From a virus: a stretch of DNA of 64,000 nt. The first letter of the stretch is position 1; each line of letters begins with the position of its first letter. The stretch covers positions 31,584-95,583 of the IMG/VR virus record IMGVR_UViG_3300036800_000073; one strand, written 5' to 3'. The position numbers and the translations under genes are program-made. Positions 7,502-15,620 of this stretch are shown here, piece after piece. Below the pieces are notes generated by a model that worked only from the letters and a program-made list of their open reading frames with translations, did no database searches and had not been told where the DNA came from.

Positions 7502-7755
7502 TGACCGCCGCAATGACGACCATCCCCGAGTTATTCCTGTCGCTGTGGGCCATCTATGATCATCCCTCAGACTACCCGGACAAGTACGTGATGCGGCGCT
7601 GGAATTTGTACCGAGGCGATGACACGTCCTATGCCACCGAGGAGATGGCGCTGGCGGATACACTGCATGGAATCCGCTGCAAGGTTCCACCTGGGCTCGC
7701 TTGCCTGCCGCGTTTCGTCGGTGACGATCCATCTATCGTGGAGGTCTGGATATGA
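7498..7755 (+). CDS. hypothetical protein, 85 aa
   Basis: Starts MMTAAMTTIPELFLSLWAIY; the segment IYDHPSDYPDKYVMRRW is of a type repeatedly found in small phage proteins of early operons. ATGA-coupled on both sides. No function assigned. Confidence 0.6.
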   Translation: MMTAAMTTIPELFLSLWAIYDHPSDYPDKYVMRRWNLYRGDDTSYATEEMALADTLHGIRCKVPPGLACLPRFVGDDPSIVEVWI

Positions 7756-7919
7756 CGCCCGGCGAGGTTTGTCTCATCTTCGATACGACGGAGCTTAGTT
7801 CGGATATTGCGCGCATCCTGATTGGGGAGTTGTCACTCCCTATCGTTTCAGCCATTCGATTGAAATGCGGCGATTTTGAGTATGATGAAATCATTTATCT
7901 TGAGGATGAACATGAATGA
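7752..7919 (+). CDS. small acidic protein, 55 aa
   Basis: Reads MTPGEVCLIFDTTELSSDIA and ends in an acidic tail (YLEDEHE). It is ATGA-coupled to the gene before and overlaps the next by 8 bp, which supports it despite its size. No family recognised. Confidence 0.55.
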   Translation: MTPGEVCLIFDTTELSSDIARILIGELSLPIVSAIRLKCGDFEYDEIIYLEDEHE

Positions 7920-8139
7920 TCTTCCTCTTCCCACCAATTGTGAGTTATGTAAAACCGGCGAGCAGATTGGCGAGACACCGGCGACACACTCTCATGAGGC
8001 GTTGTTTCTCCTTGCCCGTTGCCATGCCAGCGCCGCGACCAAGGCCGTACTTGCTGGCGATGTTCTGACCATCCAATGCGCCCGATGTGGAAAGATCGTC
8101 GTGCGGCTCCGAGTGACCGGTATAGTGCCGAACAAATGA
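7912..8139 (+). CDS. zinc-knuckle protein, 75 aa
   Basis: CELC near residue 10 and CARC near residue 60 form a likely zinc site. TTGAGGATGAAC precedes the ATG, giving a good ribosome site. ATGA-coupled to the HNH gene. Confidence 0.6.
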   Translation: MNDLPLPTNCELCKTGEQIGETPATHSHEALFLLARCHASAATKAVLAGDVLTIQCARCGKIVVRLRVTGIVPNK

Positions 8140-8582
8140 AAATCACCAAAGGCCAACGCGAGGCACTGCGAGGAATGTTCGGAGGCAAGTGCGCCTACTG
8201 CGGCTGCGAGCTGCCAGCAAATGGCTGGCACGCGGATCATGTCAAGCCGGTGCTCTATGGCTCGAAGTGGCGTAAAGCTAGCTATGACGGAACCCGCTAT
8301 ATTCCTTCGGGATTCGTGAACGATGGAACGGTACTGCGGCCGGAGAACGACACCATTGAGAATATGTTTCCCGCCTGCCGAGCGTGCAACATCAACAAGT
8401 CGGGGATGCCCCTGGAGATGTGGCGCGAGTTCTTGACCGAGGGACCCGTATCGTTGGCATCGTACAACGGGCGCTTCAGGCACATGCTGCGATTCGGAAT
8501 CGTGACCGTGAACCCACAGCCGTTCACATTCTGGTTTGAGCGATATAACTGTGAAGCGCAGGATGGTCCGCGCAGTGTCTAG
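8136..8582 (+). CDS. HNH endonuclease, 148 aa
   Basis: CAYCGCELP, WHADHVKPVL and MFPACRACNINKSG are the first zinc knuckle, the catalytic H-D-H segment and the second knuckle plus Asn of an HNH nuclease. It is the last gene of the replication operon (ATGA overlap). It could be a homing enzyme or serve DNA processing; no intron boundaries were recognised around it. Confidence 0.8.
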   Translation: MKITKGQREALRGMFGGKCAYCGCELPANGWHADHVKPVLYGSKWRKASYDGTRYIPSGFVNDGTVLRPENDTIENMFPACRACNINKSGMPLEMWREFLTEGPVSLASYNGRFRHMLRFGIVTVNPQPFTFWFERYNCEAQDGPRSV

Positions 8583-9002
8583 CCTGCGGAGTTTGCAAAT
8601 ACCTCATTCTCTTAGAGATCGCAAGTTACCTGCAGAACAGCCGTTGTTCAGATGGAAAAATGTGGAAATGAGTTGCTTGCATCCGGACGATTCTATGTAT
8701 AGAGTAAACACGTCGAACCAATAGACTGAAATCGGCTAACACCATTTCCCGCAAGGGACGAAGTAGGCCGACCAGACCGCGATAGGGTCTCGCCAGAACA
8801 ACAAGCATACTCAGGCTGCGCGTGTCGAGTGGAAATGCTGTGGGAAAGTCTGGCTATAAACTTACCAAAGTCAACTATTTAGATGGTCACGTTGCGCTGT
8901 GGAAATTTAGCGCGACCCAACCGACTTGCAGGAACATCACCGCCTGCGGCGATGATGCTTCCCGCTCCACAAAAGGCCCAGATTCACCAAAGTGGAGCTG
9001 CC
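8583..9002 (+). other. 420-bp stretch without a convincing gene; hairpin-forming
   Basis: Short frames here have poor protein character. The part 8725-8800 can fold: TCCC-GCAA-GGGA with a GNRA-type loop inside an outer TCGGC/GCCGA pairing, then AGACC-GCGATA-GGGTCT. A promoter-like TTGCTT, 19 nt, TATAGA lies near 8678-8703. It could be a leader for the next genes, a small RNA or an intron remnant beside the HNH gene; none is established. Confidence 0.35.
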
Positions 9003-9314
9003 GTGCCATTTCAGGTGCAAGTACAACTGCACGACAAAACTGTGTCGCGCTGGATTTCGCAGCAGGATGCAGACGCGCGGGTGGCCAGGGGCGAGGCCGT
9101 GCGCGTGTCGCGCAAAGCCCACCAGCCATTCAAGATCATCCGGCTTTGCAAGCCCGTGGAACCTTCCGATTCTCCCAACAGTCCAGCGTCGATCACCGAG
9201 GGTGAAATGCACATCAATGCGCGAGCGATTGAATGCTCCGAGGTTCATCTCGCGGAAGTCCAGGAAAAAGTGCTTGCGTTCGAGCCTCTGATGCTTGAGG
9301 TCGTGCTGGCGTGA
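9003..9314 (+). CDS. hypothetical protein, 103 aa
   Basis: A GTG start preceded by GGAG at 5 nt. Begins VPFQVQVQLHDKTVSRWISQ with Met at position 1. Contains QQDADARVARGEAVRVSRK, a helix followed by a basic strand. No family recognised. GTGA-coupled to the next gene. Confidence 0.5.
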   Translation: MPFQVQVQLHDKTVSRWISQQDADARVARGEAVRVSRKAHQPFKIIRLCKPVEPSDSPNSPASITEGEMHINARAIECSEVHLAEVQEKVLAFEPLMLEVVLA

Positions 9315-9589
9315 AGACGCGCGATCGGTCCAGCGGACAGTTCGTGACCTGTAAAGGATGCGAGACGACGCTGGCGATTCCCACGGCTATCCTGGGCCGA
9401 CCGATGCAAACCATTCTCTGGCTGGAGCGGCGCAGACGGGAGCACGCGGACTGCGCATCGTTCGCCACAGTGAAAGAGGCTCAAGCGGAGCGACGGTGGA
9501 AAATAGCAGTTCACTTTGCGCAGCGCCGGGCCGCTCGGCCCGGTGTCACACTGCCAGCGAAATCTCCAGTTGCTTGCCGAGTGCATTGA
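9311..9589 (+). CDS. hypothetical cysteine-containing protein, 92 aa
   Basis: GTG start overlapping the upstream stop (GTGA). CKGC near residue 14 and HADC near residue 45 could bind zinc. The 3' end overlaps the convergent hicB gene by 44 bp, so the last residues may be wrong. Confidence 0.5.
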   Translation: MKTRDRSSGQFVTCKGCETTLAIPTAILGRPMQTILWLERRRREHADCASFATVKEAQAERRWKIAVHFAQRRAARPGVTLPAKSPVACRVH

Positions 9590-10007
9590 GGGCTGCAGCA
9601 AGCGATCCAATCTTCGTGTTGTGGCGAAGATCCAGGAGCCGCGTCACTTCCTGGGGAGTGACGCGCATCCGGCGCGAGAGTTCGGCTTGGCTCATGCGTT
9701 GAGCGGCCATCTCGCCGATCAGCAGCAGCTTAACCGCGAAGTCTGGCGAAACGGCGATCAGGCGGTGTGCCTTACATACGCGCTGGTGATGTTTGCGAGA
9801 TGAACCATGGCCATGGCGAATTTTAGAGGGAACCGGCAGGGCTTTACCGTCGCGCACTAGAAAGTAGAGCGCCGATTCCAGAGCGTCTCGACCGTGGCGC
9901 ATGGCGTCTTCGAAATCGTCTCCCTGAGAGTAGACGCCGGGAAAGTCGGGAAAGCTGACCATAAAGGTGTCGCCGTCCGGTTGTATTGTCGCTACGTAGC
10001 TCAACAT
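9546..10007 (-). CDS. hicB: HicB-type antitoxin with C-terminal HTH
   Basis: 153 residues. The N-terminal half (YVATIQPDGDTFMVSFPDFP, GVYSQGDDFEDAMRHGRDAL) is the partial RNase H fold of HicB that caps the toxin. The C-terminal part (MSQAELSRRMRVTPQEVTRL) is an HTH for DNA binding and autoregulation. It lies 7 bp downstream of hicA in the toxin-first order usual for hicAB. In a phage such modules can stabilise a prophage or exclude other phages; the choice is inference. Confidence 0.88.
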   Translation of the reverse strand: MLSYVATIQPDGDTFMVSFPDFPGVYSQGDDFEDAMRHGRDALESALYFLVRDGKALPVPSKIRHGHGSSRKHHQRVCKAHRLIAVSPDFAVKLLLIGEMAAQRMSQAELSRRMRVTPQEVTRLLDLRHNTKIGSLAAALNALGKQLEISLAV

Positions 10008-10014
10008 GGTGTTC

Positions 10015-10200
10015 CTATCTGAGCCTGATCGCCAGGTCGCGTTCGATGGCCTTGAGAAGCCCGATGCCGATGTCCTTGCCGGAGTGCATAGGAAGGATGG
10101 ATTGCCTGCCGTTCAGAAGCACATGGAGATGAGAGCCTTTGCCCCATTCGAATGTGGCTCCCTTCGCCGCCAGCATCCGTCTTAATTCTTTCGCTCTCAT
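10015..10200 (-). CDS. hicA: HicA-type mRNA interferase toxin
   Basis: 61 residues starting MRAKELRRMLAAKGATFEWG; the dsRBD-like fold with catalytic His in GKGSHLHVLL, then LPMHSGKDIGIGLLKAIERD. The usual second His (GSHH) is Leu here, so activity should be checked. HicA cleaves mRNA and is held by the downstream HicB. A consensus promoter ends 6 nt before the ATG. Confidence 0.85.
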   Translation of the reverse strand: MRAKELRRMLAAKGATFEWGKGSHLHVLLNGRQSILPMHSGKDIGIGLLKAIERDLAIRLR

Positions 10201-10206
10201 GATTAA

Positions 10207-10235
10207 AGTATAAGCAATTTTGCTGATGATTGCAA
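10207..10235 (-). promoter_or_regulatory. hicAB promoter, near-leaderless, with inverted repeat
   Basis: TTGCAA (10235-10230), 17 nt, TATACT (10212-10207), and only 6 nt to the hicA ATG. GCAAT and ATTGC form an inverted repeat spanning the spacer, a likely HicB operator. Confidence 0.65.
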
Positions 10236-10311
10236 CATAATTTAACATCTTTGGTTTCAAGTGTTTAATGGCGTTATGCATTGATTATAAAGGCGTTACA
10301 TGGTAGCCGCG

Positions 10312-10322
10312 ATAATCATTAT
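10312..10322. repeat. ATAATNATTAT palindrome, copy 3 (exact)
   Basis: ATAATCATTAT in the 170-bp gap between divergent hicA and the small terminase gene, 49 bp before the terminase ATG. Confidence 0.6.
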
Positions 10323-10370
10323 GCCGAATCGCCGCGAAAAGGCTGGGAGGCGAGCCTGTGAGCGTTCACC

Positions 10371-10937
10371 ATGCCAGAACCGGCCAAGCGTCCCGTGGGG
10401 CGACCGAGCAAGAAATTCAATCAGCGACATGCTGAGCACATTCTGGATTGCTGGTCCTGTAGCGCATTCTCGCTGGAGCGTGTGTTGGAGGAATTAAGAC
10501 AAAAAGATGCCCGCTATCCAAGTCTTACCACCGTTTGGAGTTGGAAGCGTCGCTATCCAGAATTTGCGAAGGCTTACGCGCACGCGCGAATAGATCGCGC
10601 CGACTATATGGCGGATGGGGCGCTGGATGAGGCGCTGACCACGCGCAAAGGGATCTTCCGCAAGAGCAGCTTAAAGAGCGGCGTTAAGACCGATGAACTC
10701 CGCGAGGACGACAATGTTGCTCGCTCGCGATTGATTGCCGAAATGAAAATGCGCCGGGCCAGCCAGTTGAACCCGAAGGAATATCGGGAGCGGATGCCGG
10801 ATGCTCACGATGAAGGTCCCAACGAACAACTCGAAGCCCTGCAACGGGCGCTGCTCGACGGGCCGGTTGACACGCCGGAAGATGATCCGGGCAAAGCGAT
10901 CGAACCTGCGCCAGATGAGAAAGAGCCTGGGTCATGA
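10371..10937 (+). CDS. terS: terminase small subunit
   Basis: 188 residues, starting MPEPAKRPVGRPSKKFNQRH. An HTH-like N-terminal segment (AEHILDCWSCSAFSLERVLE then LTTVWSWKRRYPEF) recognises packaging DNA in this family; the centre is helical for oligomer formation, and the tail is acidic. ATGA overlap with the large subunit confirms the assignment. Confidence 0.82.
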   Translation: MPEPAKRPVGRPSKKFNQRHAEHILDCWSCSAFSLERVLEELRQKDARYPSLTTVWSWKRRYPEFAKAYAHARIDRADYMADGALDEALTTRKGIFRKSSLKSGVKTDELREDDNVARSRLIAEMKMRRASQLNPKEYRERMPDAHDEGPNEQLEALQRALLDGPVDTPEDDPGKAIEPAPDEKEPGS

Positions 10938-12205
10938 GCGCGATCTTCAAACGCTTTGGCCGCAAGGCACAGCAGTTCATCACCAGGCATCCATCGAAAG
11001 ACAAGAAATACACTCTGCTCGAAGGCAGCGTTCGCAGCTCGAAGACGTTCGCGGTCGATGCCAAGCTCATCGCCCATCTATGTCTTTACAAGGTGGAAGG
11101 AAAGCGGGTAATCTGCGGCGCTACCAAGCAAACCGTTTATAAAAACATTCTGCTCGATCTGTTCGGCGTGGTGGGCCGAAAGAACTACACCTACAATGCC
11201 GCCAACGGCGAGCTGTGGCTGTTCGGAACGCAATGGTTCGTGATCGGCGCAAAAGACGAAGCGAGCTACAAGCAAATCCTGGGCATGACCATCGGCATCG
11301 CGATCTGCGATGAATGGACCGAGTTCCCGCGCAGCTTCACCATGCAGCTTTTCCTTCGCATGTCGCCGGAAGGATCGAGGCTGTATGCCACCACCAATCC
11401 CGGGACGCCGCAGCACTATCTTTTTACTGAAGTCATTCACGGCGAGGGATTCAAAAACGACATTGAGGTCATTCACTTCACGCTGGCCGACAATCCCAAT
11501 ATTGTGCCCGATGAAAAACAGCGCATCATCGCTTCGCAGACCGGGGTCTATTATCAGCGGTACATCCTTGGGCTATGGGTCGTTGCCGAGGGCGCTATCT
11601 ACAAGGATGCGTGGAACGACCGGCTGCTGTATAGCGAGCGGTCGAGGCCGGCCGGCTTGTATGGTGCGGGCGGGTTTGTCGATCATGTGATTGGCATCGA
11701 CTATGGGACAACCAATCCATGCGTGTTCCTCGAAGCCATTGATGATGGGGAACGCGCCTGGCTGGACCGCGAATACTTTTGGGATTCGGTCAAGGAAATG
11801 AAGCAAAAGACCGATTCAGAGTATGCCGACGATCTCGAAACATTCATTGCCGGCTCGCGCATCACGGGCCGCACTAATCCGCGGCTCGTGATTGATCCGA
11901 GCGCGGCCAGCTTCAAGTTGGAGTTGATCAAGCGCGGGCTTTGGGTCGTCGATGCCGATAACGATGTGGAGAATGGGATCCGCCGCGTGGCCAGTCTCAT
12001 GGCAATGAGGCGCTTGAGAGTGCACGAGGAATGCACCGAGTTCCGCCGCGAAGTCGGCATCTATGAGTGGGACAAAAAGAAAACGATGCTGGGCAAAGAG
12101 GAGCCGATCAAGGCTAACGATCACACCATGGACGACGTGCGCTATCTGCTCGCCGATCTGTTCCCGGACTGGCGCATGACTTCGGCGGTGGCGCTGGCCG
12201 CATAA
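10934..12205 (+). CDS. terL: terminase large subunit
   Basis: 423 residues. The Walker A variant GSVRSSKT lies at 31-38, the Walker B IAICDEWTE at 122-130, and the nuclease half starts with IGIDYGTTNP, whose Asp is the first metal ligand of the RNase H-like nuclease. This is the PBSX-type packaging motor that cuts and pumps DNA into the prohead. It starts the late cassette together with the small subunit. Confidence 0.92.
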   Translation: MSAIFKRFGRKAQQFITRHPSKDKKYTLLEGSVRSSKTFAVDAKLIAHLCLYKVEGKRVICGATKQTVYKNILLDLFGVVGRKNYTYNAANGELWLFGTQWFVIGAKDEASYKQILGMTIGIAICDEWTEFPRSFTMQLFLRMSPEGSRLYATTNPGTPQHYLFTEVIHGEGFKNDIEVIHFTLADNPNIVPDEKQRIIASQTGVYYQRYILGLWVVAEGAIYKDAWNDRLLYSERSRPAGLYGAGGFVDHVIGIDYGTTNPCVFLEAIDDGERAWLDREYFWDSVKEMKQKTDSEYADDLETFIAGSRITGRTNPRLVIDPSAASFKLELIKRGLWVVDADNDVENGIRRVASLMAMRRLRVHEECTEFRREVGIYEWDKKKTMLGKEEPIKANDHTMDDVRYLLADLFPDWRMTSAVALAA

Positions 12206-12223
12206 AGAAGAGGCTTTTCTCAA

Positions 12224-12826
12224 ATGGCGCGTTATCGCAACCAGCGGTTCTCAGATTTAGCTGACTTCGATCGCTGGCTAAGAGAGCGCGCGTCGATACG
12301 GATCGCCGCCGTATTCCCTTATCGAAACGAGATCGATGTTGTCTACGAGGTCGAATTCGTCGATCCCGTTGTAAAGTCGTTGGCACTTTTAACCGAGGGA
12401 GTTTCTATTCTCCGGTCGGTGCTGAGTTTCTTAAACAAAACCGACAACCGCATAGTGGGCGGTTCATTCCGCCAGATAGGAAATCCCATGCTCCCGATTC
12501 AGCCAGGCAATTCTCCGCAGTTTCAAGTCACCCCGACCTGGGCGACCCCTCCCGCCGATGGCGTGACCACCAAGCTGGCGCAAGCGTCTGTCACCAGCTC
12601 CGATCCCGTCAACTTTCCTGTCGCCTTGAATGGCGATGATCCGACCGGGCTCACGTTCACCGCTGCGATTCCGGCGACTGCTGTGCCCACGGGCGGAAAT
12701 GAAGCGATCACCGTGACCTGGTCCTATGAGAATGCGGACGGCACCACGGCCACGGTCACCGGCACCGTAACCGAGATTGGCATTGTGGACGATGTGACAG
12801 GCGGCACGTTCGCGCAGACGGTCTAG
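12224..12826 (+). CDS. hypothetical protein with Ig-like C-terminal part
   Basis: 200 residues as drawn. The C-terminal 110 residues (VTSSDPVNFPVALNGDDPTG, then ITVTWSYENADGTTATVTGT) are a Thr/Val-rich beta-sandwich like the Ig-like decorations of phage particles. A very good ribosome site (AGGAAATCCC) precedes an in-frame ATG at 12488, so the Ig-like part may be made alone and the frame 12224-12487 may be a separate remnant. Between terminase and portal. Confidence 0.5.
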   Translation: MARYRNQRFSDLADFDRWLRERASIRIAAVFPYRNEIDVVYEVEFVDPVVKSLALLTEGVSILRSVLSFLNKTDNRIVGGSFRQIGNPMLPIQPGNSPQFQVTPTWATPPADGVTTKLAQASVTSSDPVNFPVALNGDDPTGLTFTAAIPATAVPTGGNEAITVTWSYENADGTTATVTGTVTEIGIVDDVTGGTFAQTV

Positions 12827-12950
12827 CGGCTTCCCACCACCAGAGGGTAGCAACCCTGAGTCTGCCGTGCGGGTGAAAGGCCCGCGCAATAATCATTATT
12901 CTTCTGAGGCTTATCTCGACCGGAGCCTGATCACAAAAGAGAGTGAGCCG
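12827..12950 (+). other. leader before the portal gene; hairpins and palindrome
   Basis: No gene. AGGGT-AGCA-ACCCT and GCGGG-TGAAAGG-CCCGC form two hairpins, and CAGAC/GTCTG could close an outer stem. Copy 4 of the dispersed palindrome follows at once. It might be a regulatory leader or a weak terminator. Confidence 0.35.
12889..12899. repeat. ATAATNATTAT palindrome, copy 4 (exact; 13-bp AATAATCATTATT)
   Basis: Lies 52 bp upstream of the portal ATG, directly after the hairpin at 12867-12886. Confidence 0.6.
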
Positions 12951-14597
12951 ATGCCGAGACGCCGCGCAGCCAAGACGACGAAAAAACCCGGCGCGGTCAC
13001 AGAGTTTCCCAATGCGAACGAAGGGACGCTTCCGGAGATGGGACCGGTCGTAGGCGATTCCTACTCGAATCCCGCAGCGCGATTGGGTGTGGGCACGCCA
13101 AATCTTGCCGAGGCCGGTTACTATCCGCTCATTCGCCTCACTGAAGATTATCCGCTGATCCTGAGCCTCTATCGCAGCTCCTGGATTATCCGGCGCATCG
13201 TCGAGGCTGTGCCCGATGACATGCTGAAGTCGTTCCCGGCGCTGAATACCGAGATCAAGCCCGATCTCATCAAGCGGTTTGAAAAGATCGTGCGCAAGAC
13301 GGGAACACTCAAGAAAATCCGGCAAGCCGCCAAGTGGGGCCGCTTGTTTGGCGGCGCGGGAGCCGTGATCGTGATCGCCGGGCACCACGATCTAGCGGAG
13401 CCGCTCGACCTGGAGCAGGTGGAGCCCGGCTCATACAAGGGCTTGATCACGCTCGACCGCTGGAGCGGCATCATTCCGGGCCCGACGTTGAACGACGATA
13501 TCGAGGACACGGTAAACTTCGGCCTGCCTGCCAACTACAACTGCATCATGGATGCCGGTAGCACCGAAATCCACCATAGCCGCATTTTGCGCTTCATTGG
13601 ACGCGATCTGCCGCAATGGGAAAAACAAGTGGAATTGTATTGGGGAGAGTCCGAAGTCGAGGTCGTCTTCGACGAACTAAAAAAGCGCGACTACTCTTCT
13701 TGGAACATCGTGTCCCTGCTCACCCGAGCGCAGGTGATGTCGATTGAGGAGCCGCAACTTGCCGCGCTGATGTCGGGCATTACCGGAGGCCCGCAGGCGC
13801 ATCAGAACTTCGTTACCCGCATGGAGGCGATGAGCCAACTGCTCAACAGCCAAGGGCTCATGGTGCTGGGCAAGGATGGCAAGCTAAACCAGAACACCTA
13901 TAGCTTTGGCGGTATCTCCGATGTCTACCACGAATTCATGAAGGACTTGGCCGCGGCGTGCGGGATTCCCTATGAGATTCTATTCGGGCGGGAGTCGGGA
14001 TTGGGATCCAATGGCGAGGGTGGGCTGCAAATCTATTACGACATGCTGGAGCAAAAACGCACCAGCGACATAGACCCGGTGATCGATCAGCTCCTGCCAA
14101 TCATTGCCATGAGCGCGTTCGGCGAAGTGCCCGACGATCTCGATCATCATTGGCAACCCGTTCGCACCATGACAGAAAAGGAACGCGCCGAGTTGGCCAA
14201 GTCTACGGCCGATTCCATTGCCGTGTACTTCAATGCCGACCTGATGACCAAGCGCGAAGCCCGCATGGAAATTCAGCAGTCTTCGGTCGCAACAGGGATC
14301 GGCAGCAACTTGACGGATGAGGCCGTCGCAGCTACACCAGACAAATATGCGAGCGAACTTGGCATGGGCGAAATGCAAGGCGAACAAGGGGAGCAAGGGG
14401 AGCAGCCGGGGGAGAATGACGGCGAGGGAACCCCGGACCAAGATCAGCATCTCGAAGCCGGCCCGCAGCGCCCAAATCTCGGAGCGGGCAAAGTTGAAAA
14501 CCCATTCAGCCGCGAAGAGAGCAAAGACGACAATCCATTCAGCCGCGCGAACATGAAGGAACCGAAGGCGAGGCAACATGAAATGCCTGTTCGCTAA
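12951..14597 (+). CDS. portal protein (DUF1073-like)
   Basis: 548 residues from the ATG at 12951, which follows GAGTGAGCCG. YPLILSLYRSSWIIRRIVEA with PDDMLKSFPALN is the diagnostic start of the DUF1073 portal family, and KWGRLFGGAGAVIVIAG follows. The portal forms the dodecameric channel at the packaging vertex. The C-terminal tail is Gln/Glu-rich and ends in two NPFSRE/NPFSRA repeats that could be a processed or chaperone-bound tail. It overlaps the next gene by 20 bp. Confidence 0.82.
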   Translation: MPRRRAAKTTKKPGAVTEFPNANEGTLPEMGPVVGDSYSNPAARLGVGTPNLAEAGYYPLIRLTEDYPLILSLYRSSWIIRRIVEAVPDDMLKSFPALNTEIKPDLIKRFEKIVRKTGTLKKIRQAAKWGRLFGGAGAVIVIAGHHDLAEPLDLEQVEPGSYKGLITLDRWSGIIPGPTLNDDIEDTVNFGLPANYNCIMDAGSTEIHHSRILRFIGRDLPQWEKQVELYWGESEVEVVFDELKKRDYSSWNIVSLLTRAQVMSIEEPQLAALMSGITGGPQAHQNFVTRMEAMSQLLNSQGLMVLGKDGKLNQNTYSFGGISDVYHEFMKDLAAACGIPYEILFGRESGLGSNGEGGLQIYYDMLEQKRTSDIDPVIDQLLPIIAMSAFGEVPDDLDHHWQPVRTMTEKERAELAKSTADSIAVYFNADLMTKREARMEIQQSSVATGIGSNLTDEAVAATPDKYASELGMGEMQGEQGEQGEQPGENDGEGTPDQDQHLEAGPQRPNLGAGKVENPFSREESKDDNPFSRANMKEPKARQHEMPVR

Positions 14598-15408
14598 CTC
14601 GCTCGATGTGATGCTGGATGGCTGGAGCGAGAGCGCGCATCCGCGCGTATCTAAAGGCAAAGGTGGCGGTCAGTTTACGTCCAAAGGTGGGAGCGGCTCT
14701 GCTCAAGCTGGTGCGGGATCGACCTCCCCCGCCGCTGCAAAGGCAGTTGCTGCTCCCGCAATTCCGCCAGAGATTCACGCGCATGTTGCCGACTATCAGC
14801 GATTGTTTCCTAAGACGTGGAAGCGGTTCAATGACTCCATGAGTTCGCTGGGGTCTGTCACGGGTCGCGTGAAGGCTGCAGATTCGCTGCAAGACAAGCT
14901 GGAGGGCCGCTACAAAGACAATGGCTGGGGTCTGGAGCACATCACCGACACTATCGGGATGCGCTGCACATCGGAAACGCTCGCAGGCGTATATGAGGGA
15001 GTCGCCGCCGTTCAGAAGCAATTCAAGGTGACTACCAATGAAAAAGGCGAGCCCGATGTAGACGACAAAATGATCAAGCCGCAAGGTTTCTACCGAGCGG
15101 TGCATATCATCGTCGATAGTCTGGACAAAACCGGCGTCAAGCGAGCCGAGATCCAGGTACGGACGATCCGCCAGTCCAACGTCGCCGATTGGGGACACGA
15201 CATCGCGTACAAAGGCAAGTTCGCCAAGCACGCCGAAGTGCGGGCCTATGCCAACGCTGTCGGCGACGCGAATTGGGAGTTGGACAACGGACGCGAAGCA
15301 AAAATGCCGGAGCCGCCCGAGATTCTGAAAAAGCATGGGCTGGAGTTCGATCCGGCGAAGACCTACTATTCGCATTGGCTGGCGAAAGAGAAGCCGGAGT
15401 TTCTGTGA
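14578..15408 (+). CDS. RelA/SpoT-type nucleotidyltransferase fused to shared N-terminal leader
   Basis: 276 residues. Residues 1-40 are the leader also present in the InPase-like and topoisomerase proteins (FANSLDVMLDG, HPR, GGQF, KGG). Residues about 65-215 contain every motif of the (p)ppGpp synthetase domain: R97-V-K with S103 and K107, D124-TIG-M-R129, P168 to Y172 and H176, and E191-I-Q-V-R. Small alarmone synthetases have this size. Its place between portal and MuF protein suggests it is packaged in the head and injected, as proposed for MuF-linked and polyvalent phage effectors. Making ppGpp, or modifying tRNA as some toxSAS enzymes do, are both possible. Confidence 0.82.
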   Translation: MKCLFANSLDVMLDGWSESAHPRVSKGKGGGQFTSKGGSGSAQAGAGSTSPAAAKAVAAPAIPPEIHAHVADYQRLFPKTWKRFNDSMSSLGSVTGRVKAADSLQDKLEGRYKDNGWGLEHITDTIGMRCTSETLAGVYEGVAAVQKQFKVTTNEKGEPDVDDKMIKPQGFYRAVHIIVDSLDKTGVKRAEIQVRTIRQSNVADWGHDIAYKGKFAKHAEVRAYANAVGDANWELDNGREAKMPEPPEILKKHGLEFDPAKTYYSHWLAKEKPEFL

Positions 15409-15620
15409 TGGCCGACAAGTGGGATCGAAGCAACAAAGCGCCAAAATCGCTATTCCGCGTGATCGGCGAAGACTCGTTCGAGATGCCGCCAGCAAACTAT
15501 TGGGTAGGCGATTATAAGACCTACGAAGAGGCGCGCGCTACTGCTCGGAGCTGCGCCAAGCCCTTGAATCCGATGTGCGTTTACGACGACCTTGGGAAGC
15601 TGAAGTTCTTGATCGCATGA
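15408..15620 (+). CDS. hypothetical protein, 70 aa
   Basis: Starts MADKWDRSNKAPKSLFRVIG at a TGATG overlap with the RelA-like gene. Two short strands and a helix (TYEEARATARSCAKPLN) are visible. It could be a partner or immunity protein of the upstream enzyme because it is translationally coupled to it, but there is no direct evidence. Confidence 0.6.
   Translation: MADKWDRSNKAPKSLFRVIGEDSFEMPPANYWVGDYKTYEEARATARSCAKPLNPMCVYDDLGKLKFLIA

Noticed and set aside
8822-9205. Plus-strand frame containing VNYLDGHVALWK, like prepilin DUF1559 ends
   Set aside because: The match is a few residues, the rest is poor, and it overlaps the better supported gene at 9003.
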